From Betaproteobacteria bacterium (lineage in GTDB: Bacteria > Pseudomonadota > Gammaproteobacteria > Burkholderiales > SG8-41): DNA of 9,430 nt. Both the position numbers and the translations under genes were made by a program. The DNA is taken from assembly GCA_025356695.1 (NCBI GenBank), contig JANXSE010000253.1, positions 1 through 9,430 of the forward strand, read 5' to 3'. The notes beneath the pieces are model-generated. The model made no database searches and was not told where the DNA came from. It saw nothing but the letters and a program-made list of their open reading frames with translations. Shown in pieces: positions 1 through 6,949 of this stretch. Position 1 is the first letter of the stretch. Every line of letters starts with the position of its first letter.

Positions 1-543
<543 letters not shown>

Positions 544-893
544 ATTGACTCGGAAAGTTGGATATTTTATTGGGCTAAGCGCCCGCCGCGTCAACCGCTG
601 ATGAAATGAGACTCTGGAAGATTGGTTCAAGAATGGCAGCTGCGAATGGCGCCAATGTTTTATTGGTCTGGACCGAATCTGTAGGGCATCGGGCAGTAGT
701 TAATACATGAAGCTGTTGAGCGAATGCGATTTCTGTGCTTGTGGCGGTCATTAGGAAAAATGTTGCCAGAAGCATTGTTTTCGATTTTTTTATGTTTGTT
801 CCCCTCTATATGGATGGCAAAAAATTTCGGTTTCAAAAGGCGTCTTTTTAAGATGCGAATAATTATGCGTTGTAAAAAAATATTTATTACCAA
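544..893. other. AT-rich intergenic stretch between hsdM and the peptidase gene
   Basis: This 350-bp gap separates the convergent ends of hsdM and the peptidase gene. Its right half (about 760-905) is strikingly rich in A and T, with several runs of six or seven identical bases, unlike the GC-rich genes on both sides. Apart from the possible decayed small gene at 575-793 I see no gene. A weak stem at 840-846 / 850-856 is not followed by a convincing T-run on either strand, so I do not call a terminator. The base composition and the broken small gene would fit an insertion or deletion boundary beside the restriction-modification locus. Confidence 0.6.
575..793 (-). pseudogene. Small exported protein, probably decayed (ATA at the expected start, short C-terminus)
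   Basis: On the minus strand a GAGGGG ribosome binding site (801-806) is followed 7 nt later by ATA (791-793), opening a frame that reads I-K-K-S-K-T-M-L-L-A-T-F-F-L-M-T-A-T-S-T-E-I-A-F-A-Q-Q and continues to TAG at 575-577. That N-terminus is a textbook signal peptide: a lysine-rich n-region, a hydrophobic core and an A-F-A cleavage site. The first ATG in this frame (773-775) comes six codons later, too far from the binding site, and would remove the basic n-region. The simplest reading is an ATG that mutated to ATA, or rare initiation at ATA. The predicted mature part, about 46 residues, holds a single Cys and ends in 'LISSAVDAAGA', which looks cut off. It lies 100 bp downstream of the peptidase gene on the same strand. 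I cannot assign a family. It could also be chance, since the region is AT-rich and short. Confidence 0.35.
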
Positions 894-1676
894 TTATTTG
901 TTGATTAGGCGTATGGTCCAAAAATCGCTCGCCAGATTGTCATCCGCCAGATACGCATACGGCAGCGTGAAGTAACCCTTCATCCCCCAGCCGCCACCCC
1001 ATGAATTGCGCACAGTGAAGCGCTGCTGCGTGTCGTCGTAACCGACGGCGATGACGGCGTGGCCGCCCATCTGCTTTTCGCTTGACGCTGGCATGGGCAC
1101 GATGCCGCTCTTGGCGACCTGCGGGCCTTCGAAGCTTTCATAGACCGAGAAGCCGAAGACGAAGGGGTAGCCCGAGGCGAGGCAGCCTTTCATCTGGTTG
1201 AGCGTTTGCACGACGCGCTGGTATTGCACGGCCTTGTATTGGATGGCGTCTTTGTAGCAGCGGGCGGGCGGCTTGTCGGCGAAACGCGCGATGTCGTAGG
1301 ACCATTCGCTCTCTGGGCAGTCGCCTAGTTGTGCCACGCTTTTGATGCCGTCACGGATCTGTGCGCCGCTGTCGGAGGCAACGGTGCCTTCCATCGCGCG
1401 CTCGTTGTAGTAGATAAAGAGGCGCGAGGGGATGAAATCGGGTTTGAGTTTCTGCTTGAGGCGCTCGAACTGGATGGCGCAGGCGATGGCGTTGCCGGTG
1501 CAACTGCCGAGCTGGCCCTGGTCGTAGATGGCCGTGGGGCATTGCGCGCGCAGATCGACTTTGGGCGGCAGCTTCTTCAGCGCGGTAACGGGCGCGGCGT
1601 ACAAATGGTCGCGCTGGTCCGGGATGTCCGGGACCCAGCCGTAACGCGCGATTTTTCGTTTTGTTGCTTGAGCCAC
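894..1676 (-). CDS. Papain-family (C1A) cysteine peptidase
   Basis: This 260-residue protein is a clan CA, family C1A cysteine peptidase, expected to cut peptide bonds through a Cys-His pair. All active-site elements are present in order: the oxyanion-hole Gln53 and nucleophile Cys59 in 'DQGQLGSCTGNA', His206 in 'GGHAVIAVGYDD', and Asn224 in 'VRNSWGGGWGMKGYFTLPY'. 'GWVPDIPDQRDHLY' at residues 13-26 followed by 'LPPKVDLR' is the usual lead-in of bacterial cytosol-type members. There is no signal peptide, no membrane segment and no long inhibitory propeptide before the catalytic domain, so the enzyme should be made directly as the mature form, probably in the cytoplasm unless exported by an unusual route. 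The start is a GTG at 1674-1676 preceded by a strong binding site (GGGGGGAG, 4 nt away), which makes this start convincing. It is transcribed alone, divergently from the porin gene. Substrate unknown; no dedicated inhibitor gene is recognisable nearby. Confidence 0.9.
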   Translation of the reverse strand: MAQATKRKIARYGWVPDIPDQRDHLYAAPVTALKKLPPKVDLRAQCPTAIYDQGQLGSCTGNAIACAIQFERLKQKLKPDFIPSRLFIYYNERAMEGTVASDSGAQIRDGIKSVAQLGDCPESEWSYDIARFADKPPARCYKDAIQYKAVQYQRVVQTLNQMKGCLASGYPFVFGFSVYESFEGPQVAKSGIVPMPASSEKQMGGHAVIAVGYDDTQQRFTVRNSWGGGWGMKGYFTLPYAYLADDNLASDFWTIRLINK

Positions 1677-1731
1677 AGAACTCCCCCCAGAGTCGGTGAC
1701 GCCTTGACCTTTAAATTTCCCCTGATTGCGA

Positions 1732-1744
1732 ATATCGCCGATAT
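1732..1744. promoter_or_regulatory. 13-bp palindrome upstream of the peptidase gene, candidate operator
   Basis: ATATCG (1732-1737) and CGATAT (1739-1744) form a perfect inverted repeat around a single C. It lies 55 bp upstream of the peptidase GTG start, a position where a repressor or activator could act on that gene's promoter. The binding protein is unknown. A repeat this short can arise by chance, so confidence is low. Confidence 0.25.
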
Positions 1745-1830
1745 GCAGTGCTGCGGATATAACCCGAATGGACTATGTCGTGGGCATGCCGTAGACGAGG
1801 CTTATTAGAGAGCAGGTTTTGGGGGAAATC

Positions 1831-1853
1831 AAATCTATCAAATTGATAGATTT
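1831..1853. promoter_or_regulatory. Perfect 23-bp AT-rich palindrome, candidate operator
   Basis: The arms AAATCTATCAA (1831-1841) and TTGATAGATTT (1843-1853) are exact reverse complements around one A. A perfect 11-bp arm repeat with a one-base centre is far better suited to a dimeric DNA-binding protein than to an RNA hairpin. A TTTTGTTTTG tract follows on the + strand, but no gene is transcribed into it, which argues against a terminator. It lies 154 bp upstream of the peptidase start and 342 bp upstream of the porin start. The T-N11-A style of symmetry would suit a LysR-type or similar regulator, but I cannot name one, and no regulator gene is in the window. Confidence 0.45.
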
Positions 1854-1980
1854 TGTTTTGCGATGCTGCAGCGCGTTATGTGTTTATGGTTCATAGGATT
1901 GGGGACGGTAGTTCATTGGGTTTGTGATTTGTGCGCGGTTTTGGTGCGGGGTGGGTGAGTATTTGTATTGAGGATGCGGT

Positions 1981-2020
1981 GCCCCCTCACCCCTCCCTCT
2001 CCCACCAGGGGGGAGGGGGC
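1981..2020. repeat. C/G-rich palindromic intergenic repeat, long hairpin
   Basis: Bases 1981-1994 pair with 2007-2020 with only one mismatch (A1989 against G2012), leaving a 12-base loop. The outer arms GCCCCCTC and GAGGGGGC are perfect. The pattern of a pyrimidine-rich arm, a short centre with CCAGGG, and a purine-rich arm is typical of dispersed intergenic palindromes in GC-rich beta- and gammaproteobacteria. A shorter relative lies at 3581-3605. There is no T-run, so it is not a standard intrinsic terminator. Its role is unknown; such elements may stabilise RNA ends or be non-autonomous mobile repeats. Confidence 0.6.
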
Positions 2021-2181
2021 CTGCTAATTGGGGTGGGCGTGCTGAGTCGGGTGAGCGGATTTGGAGATGCGGCGCCGTTTGGCGTTGCTGCGCGCCCGCG
2101 TTTCTTTTAGAAAATGTTAAAGGCATATCTCCGGCGCTAGTCAAGTTGGACTATGATCAAAGAAGAGGCAGGGCTGTCCTT

Positions 2182-2190
2182 GGGGAGGGA
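2182..2190 (+). promoter_or_regulatory. Strong ribosome binding site of the FadL-family gene
   Basis: GGGGAGGGA stands 5 nt before the ATG at 2196-2198. It fixes the start of the porin gene and places a complete signal peptide at the N-terminus. Confidence 0.7.
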
Positions 2191-2195
2191 AAGCG

Positions 2196-3563
2196 ATGTC
2201 GCGGGGGAACTCAATTGCGGGGCGGCGTGTACGCGCGGTTTTTTGTGCCGCAGCGGTGGCGTGTGTGTTTTCTTCGCCGGCGTCGGCAACCGGTTTTTTT
2301 CTGAACCAGCAAAGCGTGCAGGGGCTCGGGCGCACCGATGCGGGCAATGCGGTGGCGGCGAACGATGCGAGCACGATCTATTTCAATCCGGCCGGCATGC
2401 CGCTGTTGTGGCGCGATGGTGCGGCGGGCGATGCGAACACGCTATTTGCTTTTGGCACGCATGTGATCGTGCCGCGTGCAAACCACCTTAATACCGGGTC
2501 GACGGCAAACACGTTTGCCTCTGGCGGCACGGTTGCTTACGCGGGGCCGAATGGCAGCGATCCGACCGATCCGACGCCGGTGCCGAATGTGTTTCTGGCG
2601 CACCGGCTGGATGGTGGCAAGGCCTTCGTCGGGTTCGGCATGACCTCACCGTTTGGCTTGTCGGCAAAATTCAACAACGACTGGTTTGCGCGTTACGACT
2701 CGATCGAGACCTCGTTGCGCACCATCAACCTCTCGGCGGTGGGGGCGTATCAGTTGACGTCGGCGCTTTCGATCGGCGGCGGCGTCGATTTGCAATACGC
2801 CAAGAGCAAACAGGTGGTCGCCTTGCCGAACCCGCTGACGGCGGGCGGGCCGACGGCGGCGACTGATGCGCGCGCCGAGAGCACCGGCAGCGCGTGGACG
2901 CCGGGCTTCAATATCGGTGTGCTGTTACAGGCTGACGAGAAGACGCGTCTTGGTTTGCATTACCGCTCGGAGATGCAGCACAAAATGACCGGCACCGTGG
3001 TCACCAGCGGGTTGCCGGCGGCGCTGGCGGCGGGCAACGGTGCTTTGGGGGCTTCGAGCAAACTCAAGTTGCCGCAGGTGGTGACGGCGGGCGTGTCGCG
3101 CCAGATCAACGACAAGTTCACGCTGTATGGCGAGGTGGATTGGTACGGCTGGGGCGTGCTCAATGAATTGCGCATTCAGTTCGACAACGGCACCGCCGAT
3201 TCGGTGCGTCAGGCCAATTACCGCAATACCTTTGCCTATGCGGTGGGCGGCGAATACCGTCAGTCGGACGTGCTGACGCTGCGCAGTGGTGTGCAACTGG
3301 ATTTCACGCCGACGGTGGACGGCTTTCGCGATACGACCTTTCCGGATTCGAACCGCCTGGTGTTTGCCGCGGGGGCGAGTTACCAGCTCAGCAAGCGCAC
3401 CTATCTCGACTTCGCGGCGAACCACGTCAAGTTCCGCACATCGACGGTTGCCGTGCAGCGCGCGTTTTTTGCAGGCACGGCAGTGGCCAGCACGGTCAAC
3501 GTGAATGATTCGGTGAACGCGCGGATCAATACGCTGTCGGCGCAGGTTCGTTACGCGTTTTAG
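2196..3563 (+). CDS. FadL/OmpP1/TodX-family outer-membrane transporter
   Basis: This 455-residue protein belongs to the FadL family of 14-strand outer-membrane barrels, which let long-chain fatty acids, aromatic hydrocarbons and other hydrophobic compounds cross the outer membrane by a lateral or hatch mechanism. Residues 1-31 form a signal peptide (Arg-rich start, hydrophobic core, cleavage after A-S-A at 31). The mature protein starts with 'TGFFLNQQSVQGLGRTDAGN', the conserved N-terminal hatch of the family, followed by 'NDASTIYFNPAGM', which carries the NPAGM signature. The remainder alternates polar and hydrophobic residues as beta-strands do and ends in 'AQVRYAF', with a terminal aromatic residue as needed for barrel insertion by BamA. 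Length matches the family. It is the first of three co-directional genes, 75 bp ahead of the flavoprotein fusion, which suggests it imports that enzyme's substrate. Whether the cargo is a fatty acid, an aromatic compound or a terpenoid cannot be decided from the sequence. Confidence 0.9.
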   Translation: MSRGNSIAGRRVRAVFCAAAVACVFSSPASATGFFLNQQSVQGLGRTDAGNAVAANDASTIYFNPAGMPLLWRDGAAGDANTLFAFGTHVIVPRANHLNTGSTANTFASGGTVAYAGPNGSDPTDPTPVPNVFLAHRLDGGKAFVGFGMTSPFGLSAKFNNDWFARYDSIETSLRTINLSAVGAYQLTSALSIGGGVDLQYAKSKQVVALPNPLTAGGPTAATDARAESTGSAWTPGFNIGVLLQADEKTRLGLHYRSEMQHKMTGTVVTSGLPAALAAGNGALGASSKLKLPQVVTAGVSRQINDKFTLYGEVDWYGWGVLNELRIQFDNGTADSVRQANYRNTFAYAVGGEYRQSDVLTLRSGVQLDFTPTVDGFRDTTFPDSNRLVFAAGASYQLSKRTYLDFAANHVKFRTSTVAVQRAFFAGTAVASTVNVNDSVNARINTLSAQVRYAF

Positions 3564-3580
3564 GCGTTACCCAAACTCCG

Positions 3581-3605
3581 CCTCTCCCCCTTGCAGGGGG
3601 CGAGG
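3581..3605. repeat. C/G-rich palindromic repeat, shorter relative of the 1981-2020 element
   Basis: Bases 3581-3590 pair with 3596-3605 around the loop TTGCA, with one mismatch (T3585 against C3601). The arms have the same pyrimidine/purine design and the CAGGGGG core seen at 1981-2020. It occupies the 75-bp gap between the porin and the flavoprotein gene. No T-run follows, so it need not stop transcription; it may act as an RNA-end stabiliser or partial attenuator between the two genes. Confidence 0.5.
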
Positions 3606-3638
3606 GAGTGAAACCAGCGGTTTGCAGAAGGTCTTCGC

Positions 3639-6600
3639 ATGACCAAAGAAAAAATCGTAGTCCTCGGTGGCGGCTGCTCAGCCATGTCGGCGGTGTTTGC
3701 TTTGACCGACCGCGCAGGCTGGCAGGAGCACTACGACATCACCGTCTATCAACCCGGCTGGCGGCTGGGTGGCAAGGGCGCGGCGGGGCGCAATGCCGCT
3801 GCCGGCCAGCGCATTGAAGAGCACGGCCTGCATGTCTGGAGCGGTTTCTACGAGAACGCGTTTTGGATCATGCGCAAGGTCTACGCCGAGCTGAAGCGCC
3901 CGGCGGTACATCCGCTTGCCGAGGCGTTTACGGCCTTCCGTCCGCACCACTACGCGGGGCTTGGCAATCAGACTGGCAACGAATGGGTGTTCTGGAAGGG
4001 GCATCTGCCGCACGACAGTGGTCTGCCCGGTGATTTTATCGAGCCTGGCGAATACAAGCTGCGCGGCGATATCCGCTCGCCGTGGGAGATGTTGTGCGAA
4101 ACCGTGTTGTGGGCGATGCGCTATTTCGAAACCACCTCCAACGCTTCGTCGGGGTGCGAACCCGAGGCGGCTGGCGAGCCGAAGTGGCTGCTCGATGCGT
4201 TTCTGTCTGATCGCGACGAGCCGCGCAATTTTGCTGAGTGGGTCAGGGTTTGGTACGAGTTCGGCCTGCTTGGCATCATTCTGTTTCGCGTGCTGCGTGC
4301 GTTCAAGGCGGCGCGGCGTTATCACGACCGTTTGGAAAAAGGCGCGGCCGAACGCAAGCAGCAGCTTTACACCGACAAGCCGTACCTGCGGCTGGCGAAG
4401 CGCGTGGCATGCCTGCAATGGTGGTTTCATCGAAAACTCGACGAACTCGGTGACAAGCCGTCGGACAAGCGCAGCTTTTTCGTCTTGGGCGATCTGTTCA
4501 TCTCGATGATCATCGGCATGCTGAAGGACGGCGTGATTGCGCAGGGCTTCGATGTCATCGATCACCTTGACCTGCGTGACTGGCTGCGCAGCCACGGCGC
4601 GCGCAATGACAGTCTGCGCAATCCGACCATCGATTCGGCCTACTGCTATGTATTTGCTTTCGTCGATGGCGACACCGACCGGCCACAGCTCGCCGCCGGC
4701 GTGGCGATCCGCATGCTGCTGCGTTTGCTGTTGTGTTCGCGCGGCGCGGTGTTCTGGGAAATGCAGGGCGGCATGGGCGACACCATCTTTGCGCCGATTT
4801 ACCAGGCCTTGCGCCAGCGCGGGGTGAAATTCAGGTTCTTTCATCGTGCATGGGAGCTGAAAACGCAGGATGGCGAGAATGTCGATGAAATTCTCATCAA
4901 ACGCCAGGCGACGCTGCAGCCGGGGCGTGCCGAATACGACCCGCTGATCACCGTGAAAAATCTGCCGGCGTGGCCGTCGGTGCCGGATTACACGCAACTC
5001 GTCGAGGGCGTGGCGCTGGCGGCGAAATACGCCAATGGTCATTGCGAACTCGAATCGATGTACAACGACTGGCCGGATGTCGAAGACATTGTGCTCCGGC
5101 GCGGCGAGCACTTCGATCGCATCGTGCTGGGTATTTCCGTCGAGGCGGTGAAATACATCTGCGCCGACCTCAGCGCCAGGAACGCGCATTTCAAGGCGGG
5201 GGTCGAAAGCCAGCACACGGTGCGCACGCAGTCCATGCAGTTATGGATGAACAAGTGCCTCAACCACCTTGGCTGGAAACTGCCGCCGCCGATCATCTGT
5301 GCGTATGCCGAACCCCACGATACCTGGGCCGATTTGTCGGGTTTGCTCGAACGTGAAGACTGGCCGCACAACGATTGTCCGGTCAGCCTCGCTTATTTCT
5401 GCGGCGCAATGGAAGACCGCGGTGCGATTCCGCCGCCGGGGCCGAATGCGCGTTATCTGCGCGACGCCTATCAAGATGTCAGGAAGACCGCCGCCGACTG
5501 GCTCGCGCAACACACCGGCGGCTTGTGGCCGCAGGGCGTGCACAAGGGCACGCGCAGCCTTGACCACGGCTTGTTGCACCGGCACGGCGGCGGTACTGTG
5601 CAGCAACGCTTCGACGCGCAATGGTTCTCGGCGAACGTCGATCTGAGCGCGCGTTATGTGTTGTCGCTGCCGGGCACGATTGCGCAGCGCCTCAAGGCCG
5701 GCGACTCGGGCTACGCCAATATGGTGCTGGCCGGCGACTGGCTGCATAACGGACTGAACTACGGTTGCGTCGAATCGGCGGTGCTCGGTGGCCTGCAGGC
5801 GGCGCGCGCGATCTGTGGTTATCCCGGCCGGCTGTTTGGCGAAACCGATATACCGCCGACGTCTCCGTTTGCTAACGGCGCCGCTACGAAAATACCTGCC
5901 GGCTTGATGTCGACGGTGCCACCAGCGCCGCCGGTAATGCCATTGCAGCCGGCGCGCCAATACGTGCGCCGCGGCGGTCTTGATGTGCTGCCGGCGCCGT
6001 GGCGCTGCGATAACGTCGAGATGCATGCGTTTTACGTGCCGGGCGATCTCGCCGCGCTGCAAAGCCTGTGCGAGCGCACGGTGAACGCGCCGTCGCAGGG
6101 CCACCTGCATTACCAGCCCGACTCGCATTACGTCATCGTCACCTTCCAGAACCTGCATGAACTGCGTTCGGTGGCGACGGGCTGTGAGAACATGGGAAGC
6201 CATAGCTACACCGAGGCGGCCTTCTGGGTGATGGTCAGCGCGCGTGATGCCAAAGGCAAAAAAGTCGGCGGGCCGACGCTGATGATCCCGTACATTTTTG
6301 CCAGTGACAGTCTGGCGGTGGCGACCGGGCGCGAGGCTTACGGTTATCCGAAAGAGCAGGCCGTGGTGCGCATGCCGGGGGCGGGCTCGGAGCATGGCGA
6401 TTACTCGGTCGAAGCGCTGGCGGTGCCGCAATACAGGGCAGACGCGCGTGCCGTGGTCAATACCGAAATCATGCGCGTGCGCCGCAGCGATGCCTCAACG
6501 CTGGCGGGGCTGGGGCACGCGGCGCTGGAACTCGGCGAAGACCTGCTGTCGGTGGTGATGCATGCGCGCCTTGATGGTTCGGCGCTGGCGCTGGTTGGCG

Positions 6601-6914
6601 ATTTTGTGTCGATGATGCTGCACAAGAAACTCGGCCTCGTCTTTTTGCGCCAACTGCGCGCGACGGCGGCAGCGTCGGGCTGTGATTTGCAGCAGGTGGT
6701 TGGTTCGGCGCTGGAGCCGCTGGTGATCCACAAAATGAATCTGCTCAAGGGGCGTTACGAGCTGATCGTGCCTGCGCTCGACAGTCATCCGATTGCCGCC
6801 GATCTCGGCTTGACGGTCGAAGCCGGCAAAATCGACGTGATGATGGGCGTGAAACTGGAACTCGCCTTCGATATGGGCCCCGGGCACATACTTTGGCCGC
6901 CGCAGGTAACATAG
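3639..6914 (+). CDS. Fusion of phytoene-desaturase-like FAD oxidoreductase and acetoacetate-decarboxylase-like domain
   Basis: This 1091-residue protein joins two enzymes. Residues 1 to about 745 are an amine-oxidase/phytoene-desaturase-like flavoprotein: a GxGxxA dinucleotide fold ('VVLGGGCSAMSA', Gly10 and Gly12), 'YQPGWRLGGKGAAGRN' at 37-52, 'MQGGMGDTIFAPIYQALRQRG' starting at Met375, and the C-terminal FAD motif 'LAGDWLHNGLNYGCVESAV' (Asp700, Glu712). A Pro/Ala-rich linker (about 745-775) leads to an acetoacetate-decarboxylase-like domain (about 776-1091). This holds 'SHSYTEAAFW' (Glu859) and 'GREAYGYPKEQ', in which Lys905 is the likely Schiff-base lysine. Such a lysine would support decarboxylation of a beta-keto acid or another imine-forming reaction. 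A hydrophobic segment near residues 205-220 ('FGLLGIILFRVLRAF') may bind membranes or substrate. The start is ATG with AGAAGG 7 nt upstream. No signal peptide, so it is cytoplasmic. It follows the FadL-type porin and precedes the cyclase by 35 bp. Domain assignments are strong; the substrate is unknown. Confidence 0.85.
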   Translation: MTKEKIVVLGGGCSAMSAVFALTDRAGWQEHYDITVYQPGWRLGGKGAAGRNAAAGQRIEEHGLHVWSGFYENAFWIMRKVYAELKRPAVHPLAEAFTAFRPHHYAGLGNQTGNEWVFWKGHLPHDSGLPGDFIEPGEYKLRGDIRSPWEMLCETVLWAMRYFETTSNASSGCEPEAAGEPKWLLDAFLSDRDEPRNFAEWVRVWYEFGLLGIILFRVLRAFKAARRYHDRLEKGAAERKQQLYTDKPYLRLAKRVACLQWWFHRKLDELGDKPSDKRSFFVLGDLFISMIIGMLKDGVIAQGFDVIDHLDLRDWLRSHGARNDSLRNPTIDSAYCYVFAFVDGDTDRPQLAAGVAIRMLLRLLLCSRGAVFWEMQGGMGDTIFAPIYQALRQRGVKFRFFHRAWELKTQDGENVDEILIKRQATLQPGRAEYDPLITVKNLPAWPSVPDYTQLVEGVALAAKYANGHCELESMYNDWPDVEDIVLRRGEHFDRIVLGISVEAVKYICADLSARNAHFKAGVESQHTVRTQSMQLWMNKCLNHLGWKLPPPIICAYAEPHDTWADLSGLLEREDWPHNDCPVSLAYFCGAMEDRGAIPPPGPNARYLRDAYQDVRKTAADWLAQHTGGLWPQGVHKGTRSLDHGLLHRHGGGTVQQRFDAQWFSANVDLSARYVLSLPGTIAQRLKAGDSGYANMVLAGDWLHNGLNYGCVESAVLGGLQAARAICGYPGRLFGETDIPPTSPFANGAATKIPAGLMSTVPPAPPVMPLQPARQYVRRGGLDVLPAPWRCDNVEMHAFYVPGDLAALQSLCERTVNAPSQGHLHYQPDSHYVIVTFQNLHELRSVATGCENMGSHSYTEAAFWVMVSARDAKGKKVGGPTLMIPYIFASDSLAVATGREAYGYPKEQAVVRMPGAGSEHGDYSVEALAVPQYRADARAVVNTEIMRVRRSDASTLAGLGHAALELGEDLLSVVMHARLDGSALALVGDFVSMMLHKKLGLVFLRQLRATAAASGCDLQQVVGSALEPLVIHKMNLLKGRYELIVPALDSHPIAADLGLTVEAGKIDVMMGVKLELAFDMGPGHILWPPQVT

Positions 6915-6949
6915 AACAACAGGCGCAGCGCGCCCGTTTCGTGCGGATC

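Larger units (their letters stand above)
1677..2195. other. Divergent intergenic region with several palindromes, no gene
   Basis: About 520 bp lie between the start of the peptidase gene (minus) and the start of the porin gene (plus), so both promoters should be here. I found no open frame with a credible binding site or protein-like composition. The stretch holds three palindromic elements listed separately (1732-1744, 1831-1853, 1981-2020), and the + strand around 1880-1980 is rich in G and T. No promoter matches the sigma-70 consensus at both boxes: TATGAT at 2152-2157 would be a good -10 for the porin gene, but no proper -35 stands in front of it. Confidence 0.6.

Noticed and set aside
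840..856. Small hairpin GCGTCTT / AAGATGC as a terminator for the peptidase gene
   Set aside because: One pair fails on the minus-strand RNA and no proper U-run follows on that strand.
660..893. Minus-strand 77-codon frame directly after the peptidase gene
   Set aside because: Lys/Ile/Asn-rich because of AT-rich DNA, no binding site, and it overlaps the better signal-peptide frame.
1329..1808. Plus-strand open frame opposite the peptidase gene
   Set aside because: It overlaps the conserved peptidase catalytic region in antisense and shows no motif or binding site.
1884..2144. Minus-strand open frame of 86 codons
   Set aside because: It reads straight through the palindromic repeat, giving a Pro/Gly/Arg-rich stretch typical of spurious annotations over such elements.
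2152..2157. TATGAT as the -10 box of the porin gene promoter
   Set aside because: No acceptable -35 hexamer at 16-18 bp upstream; a single box match is too weak to list as a promoter.
3611..3623. Short inverted repeat AAACC-AGC-GGTTT just before the binding site of the fusion gene
   Set aside because: Only five pairs with a three-base loop; easily a chance match and no sign of conservation can be seen.
3678..5216. Long open frame on the minus strand (512 codons) opposite the flavoprotein gene
   Set aside because: It is rich in Arg, His, Gln and Ala, has no recognisable motif, and mirrors the codon structure of the clearly conserved + strand gene.
5241..6431. Minus-strand open frame of 396 codons
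   Set aside because: Antisense shadow of the fusion gene, rich in Arg and His, with no protein-family resemblance.
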